A stretch of DNA of 64,000 nucleotides from Caldifarciminota bacterium UBA5631 (lineage in GTDB: Bacteria; Hydrothermota; Hydrothermia; UBA1063). Location of the stretch: positions 18,278-82,277 of the forward strand of contig DIJZ01000002.1 in NCBI GenBank assembly GCA_002421425.1, written 5' to 3'. This document shows positions 42,173-50,735 of the stretch, piece by piece. Position numbers and translations under genes: made by a program. The notes beneath the pieces are model-generated. The model was given only the letters and a program-made list of their open reading frames with translations, was not told the origin of the DNA and ran no database searches. Position 1 is the stretch's first letter, and the number at the start of each line of letters is the position of its first letter.

Positions 42173-43765
42173 ATGACCTATGATGTGATTGTTGTAGGTG
42201 GCGGAATTGCCGGCCTCACGGCGACAGCTTATCTAGCGAGGGATAAGAAGAAGGTATTGCTCATTGACAAGAATAAAGAATGCGGTGGTCTCGTTAATAC
42301 CTTTGAAAAAGATGGCTTTCTTTTTGATGCGGGAGTGAGGGCTCTTTTAAATGCAGGCATAATAAAGCCTATGCTTGAAGACCTGGGAATTGAACTCAAT
42401 TTCTTGAGAAGCTACGTTTCCCTGGGAATCGAAAACGAAATATTAAATATTGACAATATCGAAAACCTTGAGACCTATCGAAAGATTCTGGAAAAGTTCT
42501 TTCCAGATAGTAAGAAGGAAATAGACTGGTTACTTGAAGAAGTTCGAAGAATAATGAAACATGTTGGAGTTCTCTATGGTGTAACGAACCCTGCATTTAA
42601 AAATGTTCTTAAGGATAAGGATTATCTTTTCAGGGAACTACTTCCCTGGCTTCCGCGTTTTCTGTTCACGATAGGGAAAATTTACAAAACGGATACACCG
42701 GTGGAAGAATATTTAGAAAAACACATTTCGAATAGTTCTTTAAGGGACATAGTTTCTCAACACTTCTTCAGGGGGGTTCCAGCCTTTTTCGCCTTGAGTT
42801 ATTTCTCGTTCTATCTGGATTATTTGTATCCCAGGGGAGGAGTTGGAAAGCTTGCAGATGCACTCGTTAGAAAAGTTGAGGATTACGGAGGGGTTATTAA
42901 GCAGGAAACTTTGGTTACATCGGTAAATCTTGGAGAGAAAGTGCTATTTGATTCAAATGGAAACAGTTACCATTATGATTTTTTGATATGGGCTGCCGAT
43001 TTGAAGACATTTTACAGGATTGCAGACCCTCAGGGTTTAAATTTGAAGTTGAAGAGGAAGTTTGAGGAAGCGAAAAAGAAAATTTTAGCTGGCAAGGGTG
43101 GAGATTCTGTTTACACTTTGTTTTTGGGGGTAGACGAACCACCTGAAAGTTTCAGTAAGCTTTCTCACGGTCACTTTTTTTATGCGCCCAAAACTATCGG
43201 TCTGGGACAAATTCACAGACTTGAACTGAAGAAAATGCTTGCCAACTGGGATAATGTGAAGAAGGAAAATCTTTTTGAATGGCTGGATCGTTTCTTAGAA
43301 CTTAATTCTTACGAAATTTCCATACCCAGCTTAAAGGACCTCGGTATGAGTCCACCTGGGAAAACTGGCCTCATTATTAGTTTTCTTACAGATTATGAAC
43401 TTTTCAAAAAGGTATTCGATAGGGGCTGGTACGAGGAGTTTGTCGGACACATTGAAAGCAAAATTGTGGAAATTTTCACAGTGTGTCTGTATCCTTTTCT
43501 GAAAGAAAAGATTATTTTCAAATTTTCTTTTACTCCCATCAGTATTGAAAAAAGAATCGCCAGTTCCGAAGGTGCAATAACGGGATGGTCCTTTGAAGAG
43601 CCCATCCCCGTTGTTAACAAGATTCACAAGAGTACAAAATCGGTTTTGACCCCCTTGCCTTACGTTTTCCAGGCAGGTCAGTGGACATACAGCCCTTCAG
43701 GAGTTCCTATTGCCATTTTGACGGGCAAACTCGCTGCAGATGCGGTTCTGAAGAAGTTGAGATAG
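42173..43765 (+). CDS. CrtI/CrtN-like FAD-dependent oxidoreductase, copy 2
   Basis: 530 residues, co-linear with copy 1 along its whole length: GGGIAGLTATAYLARDKKKV and DKNKECGGLVNTF at the N-terminus, SQHFFRGVPAFFALSYFSFYLDYLYPRGGVGKLADAL in the middle, GQWTYSPSGVPIAILTGKLAA at the end. The two may act in series or as a heteromer, as in CrtN/CrtP-type or heterodimeric CrtI systems. Next are a divergent PCC-domain gene and CrtO/CrtQ-like genes. Confidence 0.83.
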   Translation: MTYDVIVVGGGIAGLTATAYLARDKKKVLLIDKNKECGGLVNTFEKDGFLFDAGVRALLNAGIIKPMLEDLGIELNFLRSYVSLGIENEILNIDNIENLETYRKILEKFFPDSKKEIDWLLEEVRRIMKHVGVLYGVTNPAFKNVLKDKDYLFRELLPWLPRFLFTIGKIYKTDTPVEEYLEKHISNSSLRDIVSQHFFRGVPAFFALSYFSFYLDYLYPRGGVGKLADALVRKVEDYGGVIKQETLVTSVNLGEKVLFDSNGNSYHYDFLIWAADLKTFYRIADPQGLNLKLKRKFEEAKKKILAGKGGDSVYTLFLGVDEPPESFSKLSHGHFFYAPKTIGLGQIHRLELKKMLANWDNVKKENLFEWLDRFLELNSYEISIPSLKDLGMSPPGKTGLIISFLTDYELFKKVFDRGWYEEFVGHIESKIVEIFTVCLYPFLKEKIIFKFSFTPISIEKRIASSEGAITGWSFEEPIPVVNKIHKSTKSVLTPLPYVFQAGQWTYSPSGVPIAILTGKLAADAVLKKLR

Positions 43766-43925
43766 GTAATCGTGGATTCGAAAACCTATTTCATGGATGG
43801 CGGGGTGAGTCTTCTAAATTTTTTAAGATTTCATTAGCTATCTTCACATCGATAGATTTTTTCTTTGCCGCATTCACCTTTCTAAGTCAAAATACGAATT
43901 TATAGGTTGCAAGCCAGGATCAATT

Positions 43926-44342
43926 CTATACAGTAAACCTGAGTTTCTTTAACTTACCGTCCAGATAACGTTCAACGGGAATATTGACTTCAAGCAGGAA
44001 CATTTCCAGAGTATTACTTACCTTTGCTCCCATAAAATGGCCTCCCATCACTGAACCATCTTTTTTCCCTATGATCAGGTGGAAGTGGTATGGAGGGTCC
44101 GTTTTTGGTGTGAGAATTCCAGAAACTCCCAGAAGTTCGCACGACTCTGGTGCGTCATGGGTTATGTACTCTTTACCGTCCCAGTAGCCAAGTTTCACGC
44201 CCGAGACCATCCCCAGCGCCGATATAACAACCATCAATGGCGTATCCCGGAATTTCTTCGCAATGGAGCGAAGGTTTTCCAGCAAGTCTTCTCCGTCTTT
44301 CATGATTACTCCTACGACATTTTTCTCCTTCCGAAATTCCAT
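43926..44342 (-). CDS. PCC (PPC/DUF296) domain protein
   Basis: 138 residues, a single PPC/DUF296 domain. KFRDTPLMVVISALGMVSGVKLGYWDGKEY is followed by SGILT, then YHFHLIIGKKDGSVMGGHFMGAKVSNTLEMFLLE, with the conserved His residues likely to bind metal. Often a trimeric putative regulator or DNA-binding-associated protein in bacteria; function unclear. A Shine-Dalgarno (GGGAGG) and a TATAAT box precede the ATG. It lies on the opposite strand between the CrtN-like and CrtO-like genes. Confidence 0.8.
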   Translation of the reverse strand: MEFRKEKNVVGVIMKDGEDLLENLRSIAKKFRDTPLMVVISALGMVSGVKLGYWDGKEYITHDAPESCELLGVSGILTPKTDPPYHFHLIIGKKDGSVMGGHFMGAKVSNTLEMFLLEVNIPVERYLDGKLKKLRFTV

Positions 44343-44424
44343 ATAAATCCTCCCTGTGGATTATAATTCTTTGATGATGAAATGTCTTCTAAGTTCGCAG
44401 GATTTCATATAAAATAATACAATT

Positions 44425-44922
44425 ATGACAGGTTTATTACTCGTTCTGGTGAACTTTCTTTTCTGGATTATTGTTATGTTTGGGGCAGGCATCGTCGTGC
44501 ACTTTTTGCCTGACTGGTTTTATGATTGTGAGAACATCATTTTTAGGCCCCGGCGAATTGAACGGGAAGGAGAAATCTACTCCAGTCTATTTGGAATAAA
44601 AAAGTGGAAGGACAAGCTACCTGAGTGTGGCGAGTTTTTTAAGTTCAATCCATTTAACAAGAAAAAGCTCCAGAGGATGAAAGATCCTGATTATTTTCGA
44701 AGGTTTATTCTTGAGACTTGCAGGGCAGAAATGACTCACATTATTCCGATAGCGATGTATCCTTTGTGTCTTTTTTGGAACGATTATCCTTCTAGTTTGT
44801 ATATGCTTATTTTTGTTTTGGTAACAAATCTGCCGTTTTTGATAATTCAGAGGTATAACCGCATCAGACTAATGCGGGTTCTGCGTCAGTTTGAACTCCT
44901 TGCGAGTGGAGGAGTCCGGTAG
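44425..44922 (+). CDS. CrtO-like acyltransferase (glycosyl-diaponeurosporenoate acyltransferase family)
   Basis: 165 residues with an N-terminal helix, a C-terminal pair of helices and the family core: FRPRRIEREGEIYSSLFGIKKWKDKLPE, RMKDPDYFRRFILETCRAEMTHIIPIA. In staphyloxanthin synthesis this enzyme adds a fatty acyl group to the glucose of the carotenoid glycoside. It converges with the CrtQ-like gene eight bases away. Homology to the staphylococcal enzyme is by remembered motif pattern; substrate here unknown. Confidence 0.72.
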   Translation: MTGLLLVLVNFLFWIIVMFGAGIVVHFLPDWFYDCENIIFRPRRIEREGEIYSSLFGIKKWKDKLPECGEFFKFNPFNKKKLQRMKDPDYFRRFILETCRAEMTHIIPIAMYPLCLFWNDYPSSLYMLIFVLVTNLPFLIIQRYNRIRLMRVLRQFELLASGGVR

Positions 44923-44930
44923 TTTTCTGT

Positions 44931-45995
44931 CTAACTTTTTGTGGGTATCTTTGCTCCTTTCCACTCTACATAACCCAGCACCAGGGTCTGATAGAAGGAA
45001 TAAAATATTATTAGCAGTGTGAAAACCACAAAAATGGGGTAAAAAACTGGAACAACGATCCAGAATTTTCCCACTTTCTTTATGAAGTTTAAAAAGAGCC
45101 CTGCATAAAAGAGATAAAGGTAGTTGAAGGGGGGAGTTCGGAGGAATAGCGAGGGTATTAGAGATCCCAGCAAGAAAAGAAGGATAGGTATCACTACGGA
45201 CCAGTCCACAAGAGATGCTCCCAGAGCTGAATTCTTTGTCCACCCTTTCCACAGGTCTTTTAATCCCTGAGGGTACATCCGGAAGGATATATCTTCGCCA
45301 CCGAGAAAGTTCTTGATAGATATTCCTTTTTCAGCAAAAATGCTTCCCAACTTAAAATCCTCTACTATCTCGCTTTTTACCGCTTTATGCGTTCCAATTT
45401 CTATGTAATGCGTTCTTCTCACGGCAAATAGGGGACCGTAAAGGCCACGTATGGTGACCCTCTTTGCAATAAGGGAGAAACTTCTGGAAGCCATTGATGA
45501 TATAATTGCGTATATTGAGCTGAAGTTTTCGTAAAATTGCTCGATTTCATGGAAAGGCCATACCGAGATTACTCCATCAAAAGCCTTCAGTTCTCCTACG
45601 ATTTTGCTCAGTGCATTGGCATTGCAAAACCGTACGTCTGCGTCTACAAAGATCAGAAATTCTCCCTTTGAATGTAAAAAGCCCGTGTAACACGCGTAAG
45701 GTTTGCCAAGGAAGTCTGGAGGTTTATCTTTTATCCTTACAACTTTTGCGCCAAGGGCCTTGGCTGCATCGGCTGTAGTGTCGGTGGATCGGTCATCTAC
45801 AACTATTACTTCAAAGTTCCGGTAGGTCTGTCCCTTAAGACTTTCCAACAATTTCTTGATGTTTTGTTCTTCGTTTCTGGCTGGAACAATGATAGAGACC
45901 AGGGCTTCTTCTTCCGTTTCTTTTTCAAGGCAGACAGGCTTCAAAAAGAGAAATAAACCACACAAAATTCCCAAAATACACAATATAAATAGCAT
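44931..45995 (-). CDS. CrtQ-like family 2 glycosyltransferase
   Basis: About 354 residues. An N-terminal helix is followed by the GT-A domain: VSIIVPARNEEQNIKKLLESL, VIVVDDRSTD, FVDADVRF (DXD), IVEDFKLGSIFAEKGI and then HxxxW-like GWTKNSALGA. Three C-terminal helices complete it. The pattern matches 4,4'-diaponeurosporenoate glycosyltransferase CrtQ and related hopanoid/carotenoid glycosyltransferases. The frame is open to a GTG at 46019; the ATG at 45995 is preferred because TAAAAT lies shortly upstream and no ribosome site precedes the GTG. It is paired with a CrtO-like acyltransferase. Confidence 0.78.
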   Translation of the reverse strand: MLFILCILGILCGLFLFLKPVCLEKETEEEALVSIIVPARNEEQNIKKLLESLKGQTYRNFEVIVVDDRSTDTTADAAKALGAKVVRIKDKPPDFLGKPYACYTGFLHSKGEFLIFVDADVRFCNANALSKIVGELKAFDGVISVWPFHEIEQFYENFSSIYAIISSMASRSFSLIAKRVTIRGLYGPLFAVRRTHYIEIGTHKAVKSEIVEDFKLGSIFAEKGISIKNFLGGEDISFRMYPQGLKDLWKGWTKNSALGASLVDWSVVIPILLFLLGSLIPSLFLRTPPFNYLYLFYAGLFLNFIKKVGKFWIVVPVFYPIFVVFTLLIIFYSFYQTLVLGYVEWKGAKIPTKS

Positions 45996-46072
45996 TATAT
46001 TAAATTTTAATGATTTCACTGCGTTGGGGCAACAGCTACCTTGACTTGATGAATAGCACGTTGCTTCACATC

Positions 46073-46101
46073 TTGACAGGTCCAGAAGGCAGTGATATAA
46101 T
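46073..46101 (+). promoter_or_regulatory. Consensus promoter of the DJ-1/SIMPL operon
   Basis: TTGACA (46073-46078), a 17-base spacer, TATAAT (46096-46101). Six bases further is an ATG (46108) in frame with the DJ-1 gene, while a Shine-Dalgarno-preceded ATG follows at 46156. Confidence 0.8.
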
Positions 46102-46155
46102 CAAAATATGATTGGATTAATTCTTCTTTTAACTTTGACAGGAGGTGTAAAAAAT

Positions 46156-46683
46156 ATGAATGAAAAAAAGGTGCTGATGATTATTGCGCACGAGAATTTT
46201 CGTGATGAAGAGCTCCTGACACCAAAGGAAATTTTTGAAAAGAAAGGTTTTAAAGTACAGGTGGTTTCTACTGATACAACTCCTGCAAAGGGGATGTTAG
46301 GGGCCATTATTAAGCCTGACGGTATTGTCTATAACGAGGATTTTTCGAAATACGATGCAGTAGTCATGGTTGGTGGAATGGGTTCTCCTGTGTACTGGGA
46401 TGACAAGAAGATTCATACTAAGCTCCAGGAGTACTACAAGGATGAGAAAAAAGTTCTTGCTGCAATCTGTCTTGCCCCAGGTACGCTTGCCAGGGCAGGG
46501 CTTCTTAAGGGAAAGAAAGCTACCGTGTGGAAATCAGCAGCGGATGAGATAAAAAAAGGCGGAGGAACTTACACAGGGAGTCCTGTAGAGAGGGATGGGA
46601 GAATAATTACGGGTAATGGACCCGATGCAGCCAAGGCCTTTGCTGAGGAGATAGTAAAGGTTCTTCTGGAAGCGGAAAAATAA
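46156..46683 (+). CDS. DJ-1/PfpI family protein
   Basis: About 175 residues from the ATG preceded by AGGAGGTG: KKVLMIIAHENFRDEELLTPKEIFEKKGFKV, YDAVVMVGGMGSPVYW, then AAICLAPGTLARAG with the nucleophile-elbow Cys, and GNGPDAAKAFAEEIV at the end. Family members are proteases, glyoxalases/deglycases or chaperones; activity not assigned. An alternative in-frame ATG at 46108, perfectly placed behind a -10 box, would add a 16-residue hydrophobic N-terminus (MIGLILLLTLTGGVKN). Co-transcribed with a SIMPL gene. Confidence 0.85.
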   Translation: MNEKKVLMIIAHENFRDEELLTPKEIFEKKGFKVQVVSTDTTPAKGMLGAIIKPDGIVYNEDFSKYDAVVMVGGMGSPVYWDDKKIHTKLQEYYKDEKKVLAAICLAPGTLARAGLLKGKKATVWKSAADEIKKGGGTYTGSPVERDGRIITGNGPDAAKAFAEEIVKVLLEAEK

Positions 46684-46711
46684 TCCCAGTTAAAAAGGGA
46701 AAGGAGGTGTA

Positions 46712-47443
46712 ATGGAAAGTAAAAATACGGTTTTCTCAGGTAATGTAATTGCTGCAATCATCCTCAGCCTTGGATTCATTGTTTGCTCAGTGATTATAGG
46801 CTCTACATTGTATGGAATTAAAAGAATGGACAATACTATTACTGTAACAGGTTCTGCGAGGACAAAGGTTAGCTCTGACCAAGTTAGATGGAGTATTTCT
46901 ATTTCGCGGATCGCTCCGACACTAAATGAAGGCTACTCTCTTATGGGCAGGGATCTCTCCAGTATCAAAGAATTTCTTCAGAAAAATGGGATCGATAGTA
47001 AAGAAATTGAAATTTCGCAAATTTACACGAATCAGCCCTGGCTTTACTCAGAAAGGAGCGATAGACTTCATTATCAGTTCAATCAGGAGATAGTAGTTAC
47101 ATCAAAAGATCTTGACAAAATAGAGCAGGTTGCGAGGAAATTATACGATTTGGTCAATCAAGGTGTAAATATAGTCTCAAACAACGTTGAATTTTACTAC
47201 TCGCAACTCCCTGAGTTAAGGATAAGTCTTTTAAATGAGGCAATGCAGGATGCAAGAAAGAGAGCATTCATTATAGCAAAGAGCACAGGTAGGCGAGTTG
47301 GAAAGGTGAAGTCTGCGAAGATGGGTGTGGTGCAGGTAATGGCGCCGGGTTCCGTTGAAATATCTGATTATGGGACATATAATACTCGAACCAGGGATAA
47401 AGAGGTGATGATAACGGTTCAGGCCACCTTTTACCTGCGGTAA
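46712..47443 (+). CDS. SIMPL (DUF541) domain protein
   Basis: 243 residues. One N-terminal membrane anchor (VIAAIILSLGFIVCSVIIGSTLYGI) and then a SIMPL domain: TITVTGSARTKVSSDQVRWSISISRIAPTLNEGY, AMQDARKRAFIIAKSTGRRVGKV and a C-terminal VMITVQATFYL strand. Proteins of this family are periplasmic or surface-exposed, implicated in oxidative or envelope stress. AAAGGAGGTG precedes the ATG; 28 bases after DJ-1, 6 bases before the next gene. Confidence 0.87.
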   Translation: MESKNTVFSGNVIAAIILSLGFIVCSVIIGSTLYGIKRMDNTITVTGSARTKVSSDQVRWSISISRIAPTLNEGYSLMGRDLSSIKEFLQKNGIDSKEIEISQIYTNQPWLYSERSDRLHYQFNQEIVVTSKDLDKIEQVARKLYDLVNQGVNIVSNNVEFYYSQLPELRISLLNEAMQDARKRAFIIAKSTGRRVGKVKSAKMGVVQVMAPGSVEISDYGTYNTRTRDKEVMITVQATFYLR

Positions 47444-47449
47444 ACTGAA

Positions 47450-47881
47450 ATGGATTTTGAATCCTGGCTTTTAAGTATAAAAGCTGATGAAAGAAAGTAC
47501 AGGCTCTATGAGCTTCACAAGAAGCATTTCTTGAAAAGCAGATTTTCGCTTATTTTGGATATGGTCGCAATAATTATTCTTTCTATACTTTTTTCAAAAA
47601 TGATGGGGGTGGCTTTCTCCAGAGATCAATATATTCTCAAAAATTTCTTAATTCTGGCAGGATTTATGATATTTTTCTACATAGTCTGGATAACAATACC
47701 ATTGTACATCTTCTCAAGGACTCTGGGATTGTTACTCATGGGACTGAGAGCGATTTCAGTAAAAACTCTTTCAGGACCTTCCCTTCTTGAGACGTATTTT
47801 TACATAGGACAGGATAAGAGATACAGCACCAGATACCCCATTTACCTTTTTCTGGTACCTGATTCAGCAGTTCAAGATTAG
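47450..47881 (+). CDS. RDD-like membrane protein
   Basis: 143 residues with two clear helices (about 31-48, 66-90) and a reentrant hydrophobic segment. SRFSLILDMVAIIILS and RTLGLLLMGLRAISVKTLSGPSLLETYF follow the RDD pattern (conserved Arg, one Asp, G-x-x-x-L-G-L-R). The second Asp of the name motif is not apparent, so the assignment is tentative. Last gene of the DJ-1 operon, ended by a hairpin. Confidence 0.55.
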   Translation: MDFESWLLSIKADERKYRLYELHKKHFLKSRFSLILDMVAIIILSILFSKMMGVAFSRDQYILKNFLILAGFMIFFYIVWITIPLYIFSRTLGLLLMGLRAISVKTLSGPSLLETYFYIGQDKRYSTRYPIYLFLVPDSAVQD

Positions 47882-47883
47882 TT

Positions 47884-47906
47884 CAGAGGCCCATTATGGG
47901 CCTCTG
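47884..47906. terminator. Shared hairpin terminator
   Basis: Perfect nine-base-pair stem CAGAGGCCC/GGGCCTCTG with loop ATTAT between convergent operons. No long T-tract follows on either strand, so efficiency is uncertain. The position three bases after the RDD-like stop and just after the MetS stop supports a bidirectional role. Confidence 0.65.
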
Positions 47907-47910
47907 CGAG

Positions 47911-48006
47911 TTACTTCTTCTTTGTAGCGTAGTAGAGGGCTTGAATTATCCCACCAAATAGTATAACACAAACAATTATCAGAACTACAATTGCCTGCCA
48001 GCTCAT
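47911..48006 (-). CDS. MetS-type small subunit of NSS transporter (31 residues)
   Basis: A 31-codon frame encoding one transmembrane helix: MSWQAIVVLIIVCVILFG, GIIQALYYATKKK. Its ATG overlaps the stop of the NSS transporter gene (ATGA). MetS-family small subunits, one helix with a basic tail, are known to accompany bacterial sodium:neurotransmitter symporters such as MetP and are needed for activity or stability. Size, topology and position all fit. Confidence 0.75.
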   Translation of the reverse strand: MSWQAIVVLIIVCVILFGGIIQALYYATKKK

Positions 48007-49481
48007 TTATTCATCCCCTTTCTTGAAAGCACTATTGAAATTACCATAAACAAAGAAAGCAAGAACCACCCTCCCAGAAATTCTGCGAGCCGGGGATAGC
48101 CGCCGTAACTTGATTTGGTTCTTTCTACAAAGACACTAATAAAAATGAGTAAAGAAGAGATAGGTACTACGTATTTTACGGAAATGTTCCACCATTTCCC
48201 TATTGATCGGTCAGAAATAGAGTTTGCATAGTTCCTCATCTTTTCGGCCCCGTAGATCCATCCAATTACAATACTCTCGAGGAATGCTACCGTAAATAGC
48301 CCAAAGTGGTTCATAAAGTGATCCACGATATCAAGCCAGTAGAGACCCGCTCCTGTGGTATAGAAGATTCCAATCAAGAATGCAACTATTGCCACGCTGA
48401 TGTTGGTCCTTTCCCTCGGTGTTCCATACTTGTCCATGAGAGAGGCAACTGTAGCTTCAACCAAAGAGAAGGCAGAATCTATGGCTAGCGTAAGGAGCAT
48501 CAGGAAGAATAGAACTCCAAAAACAGGAGCCAGGGGAAGGTGGTTTATTATCGTTGGGTATGTGACAAAGGCTAGTTCGGGCCCGCTTTTCATAACCTCA
48601 GAGACTGTTGTACCCTGCAGGCTTGCATAATAACCCAGGGTGGAGAAGACAGCAAATCCTGCAACGAACGCAGTAGCAGCGTCGGCCAGTGCGATTAATA
48701 TAGCGTTGTTGACAATGTCCTGTTTCTCAGGTAAAAAACTTGCATATGCAATCATAACACCGAAACCGACAGTCAGGGAGAAAAACACCTGAGAAATTGC
48801 TGCATGCCATAGTTCCGGCTGTAGTAACTCCTTCCACACGGGTGAAAGGTAGTAGTTTATCCCTTGAAGTGCTCCTGGGAGTGTAATTCCTCTTATGACA
48901 AAGATGAGAAGCAGCAACCAGGGCATAGTAACTGTCACATAGACAACCTTGCCAACGGTTTTCGCTCCTTTCCAGATGGAAAGGACGATCCACACCCAGC
49001 TTACAAAAAGCCCCGCTACAACTGGCCAGCTAATTTTGCCCAGATTAAATACTCCATCTGTTAGGCCAAGAACTTTGTTGAAGAAGAATTCACTTGTATT
49101 TGTGCCCCAAGCTGTTTTGATTGAGTAGAAAAGATAGTCAAAAGACCAGCCCATTATTACGGAGTAGTATGTTACTATGCCAAATCCCACGAGGACTGCG
49201 AACCATCCAAGCCATTCAAAATTGACTTTCTTCGTAGACTCCTGCCCCACCCTAAAAAGGGAGTGAGGCGCAGAGCCTTTGAACTTATAACCTATCGAGA
49301 ATTCAAGGAGAAGCATCGGTATGCCAATTAATATGAGTACTATAATATAGGCTACCAGGAAGGCTCCACCGCCATATTTGTATGCTATGTAAGGGAATCT
49401 CCAGACGTTGCCTAGCCCAATGGCAGATCCTATTGAAGCGAGAACAAATGAAGCTCTACTTCCCCATTTGGCTTCCTGCAT
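48003..49481 (-). CDS. Sodium:neurotransmitter symporter family transporter (amino-acid uptake)
   Basis: 492 residues, about 12 helices. The NSS signature is at the N-terminus: WGSRASFVLASIGSAIGLGNVWRFPYIAYKYGGGAFL, with the sodium-site Gly-rich unwound region. ISQVFFSLTVGFGVMIAYASF and LFFLMLLTLAIDSAFSLVEATVA form TM6/TM8 sodium and substrate sites. Likely imports an amino acid with sodium. A Shine-Dalgarno (AGGAGGCG) precedes the ATG. It is followed by a MetS-like subunit, as in methionine/alanine transporters; substrate not determined. Confidence 0.9.
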   Translation of the reverse strand: MQEAKWGSRASFVLASIGSAIGLGNVWRFPYIAYKYGGGAFLVAYIIVLILIGIPMLLLEFSIGYKFKGSAPHSLFRVGQESTKKVNFEWLGWFAVLVGFGIVTYYSVIMGWSFDYLFYSIKTAWGTNTSEFFFNKVLGLTDGVFNLGKISWPVVAGLFVSWVWIVLSIWKGAKTVGKVVYVTVTMPWLLLLIFVIRGITLPGALQGINYYLSPVWKELLQPELWHAAISQVFFSLTVGFGVMIAYASFLPEKQDIVNNAILIALADAATAFVAGFAVFSTLGYYASLQGTTVSEVMKSGPELAFVTYPTIINHLPLAPVFGVLFFLMLLTLAIDSAFSLVEATVASLMDKYGTPRERTNISVAIVAFLIGIFYTTGAGLYWLDIVDHFMNHFGLFTVAFLESIVIGWIYGAEKMRNYANSISDRSIGKWWNISVKYVVPISSLLIFISVFVERTKSSYGGYPRLAEFLGGWFLLSLFMVISIVLSRKGMNK

Positions 49482-49573
49482 AATCGCCTCCTTTTATTGC
49501 TTCTGCAGGGGGAATTATTACTTTCCTCATTTTTTTCAATATACAGTGACTTCCTTGAAAGTTCAACAATAAA

Positions 49574-50431
49574 CTATTTGGAAATTTTAGCTCGCTCCAC
49601 TGGTACAAGAAATTTATCTTTGGGAAGAGGCTTTAAGTGATACTTTTTCACAAACCCTATCCCTTTTGTCTCCCAGAAACGCAGAAATGCTTTTACAGAT
49701 TCTTTGTTTATTGATTGTTTATTAATGCAAAAAGCGTATACAATTGGTTTTCCCTCAATAGTTTCGCTCTGTAGTGATATGTTAAACTTTTTGTAGAACT
49801 CCACAAGATCAAAGTTTGAAAAATTAAGTGAGTCATTCAAATTTATGTAAGGAAGGTTTCGGATTTTTGCATCGCTCAAATACAGAAAGGCATAGTCAAT
49901 TTCCCCCATTTCAAGAAGATTGGAAATTTCTGCTGATTTTGGTCTAACGAAACTTGTGCCTGAATTATTTATGATCTTCTTTGCTAAAACTGTGTCTTTT
50001 GAAGTTTTCAAAATCTCAAAAAGGATCAGCGTTCGGTATCCGCATGGGTCTAACTCTGGATTTGCCCTTCCTATGCGCACCCCTCCCCTTGAAAGAATTT
50101 CAGGCCAGTTGAGGGCATTGATATCCTGAGCAAATCTGCTTTTTGGGGTATATGCGATTACTATTTCGTTGCTGGCAAAAGGAATAACGGTATCGCAATA
50201 CCTGCTTTTCATTTTTTCCAGAATATCCTCATCTGCAGAGAAGAAAAGGTCCCACTCCGTTCTTTCATCCTCGATTATTCTGGCAAGAAACAGACTCCCC
50301 CCGGCTCTTCTCTGGACTTTTATGCCTGTTTCTTTTGTAAATTCTTTTGTCAGTTCCTCCATTAGAGGTGCCAATGACCCTGCGTGAAAAATGGTAAGAT
50401 TTGCGAGGAAGAAGATTAAAAACAAGTTCAT
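49574..50431 (-). CDS. wtpA: Tungstate/molybdate-binding protein
   Basis: 285 residues: a signal sequence (MNLFLIFFLANLTIF), then HAGSLAPLMEELTKEF, the start motif of WtpA/ModA-like binding proteins. WDLFFSADEDIL, FASNEIVIAYTP, GGVRIGRANPELDPCGYRT and EIDYAFLYLSDAK form the oxyanion pocket of the WtpA branch. There is no lipobox. It is monocistronic and about 44 kb from wtpBC. A TAAAAT box ends seven bases before the ATG, so it is probably leaderless. Presumably captures periplasmic tungstate for WtpBC (inference). Confidence 0.85.
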   Translation of the reverse strand: MNLFLIFFLANLTIFHAGSLAPLMEELTKEFTKETGIKVQRRAGGSLFLARIIEDERTEWDLFFSADEDILEKMKSRYCDTVIPFASNEIVIAYTPKSRFAQDINALNWPEILSRGGVRIGRANPELDPCGYRTLILFEILKTSKDTVLAKKIINNSGTSFVRPKSAEISNLLEMGEIDYAFLYLSDAKIRNLPYINLNDSLNFSNFDLVEFYKKFNISLQSETIEGKPIVYAFCINKQSINKESVKAFLRFWETKGIGFVKKYHLKPLPKDKFLVPVERAKISK

Positions 50432-50735
50432 ATTGGTAATTTTAAAGTGTGAAATTCGAATGCATTGAGCATTAACTACACAATTTGATCCCCCCTATAT
50501 TCATAGGTTTGAACATATCTTAATCTAAAAAAGTTTGGAAGCTGATATGGATACTCCTGAGACGAGTACTAGATAAACTCAACAATAACTGTAAGGCGAA
50601 AAGAGACTTCCGGGCTGCAAGTTGCCTCAAAATTTTTTGCTATTACTTAACAAAGCCAATAGTAGATATATAAATGACTTAGCAAAGTTCTACTAAAATT
50701 TGACAATCCATATATGAGGTTTTAATATATGTGTT
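50432..50735. other. Divergent gap between wtpA and padR
   Basis: Contains the wtpA -10 element (TAAAAT, minus strand, 50439-50444) and the padR promoter (50700-50728). No coding frame or notable repeat seen in the middle. Confidence 0.5.
50700..50728 (+). promoter_or_regulatory. Leaderless promoter of the PadR operon
   Basis: TTGACA (50700-50705), a 17-base spacer, TAATAT (50723-50728), seven bases, then ATG at 50736. No Shine-Dalgarno. The PadR product could autoregulate here. Confidence 0.65.
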
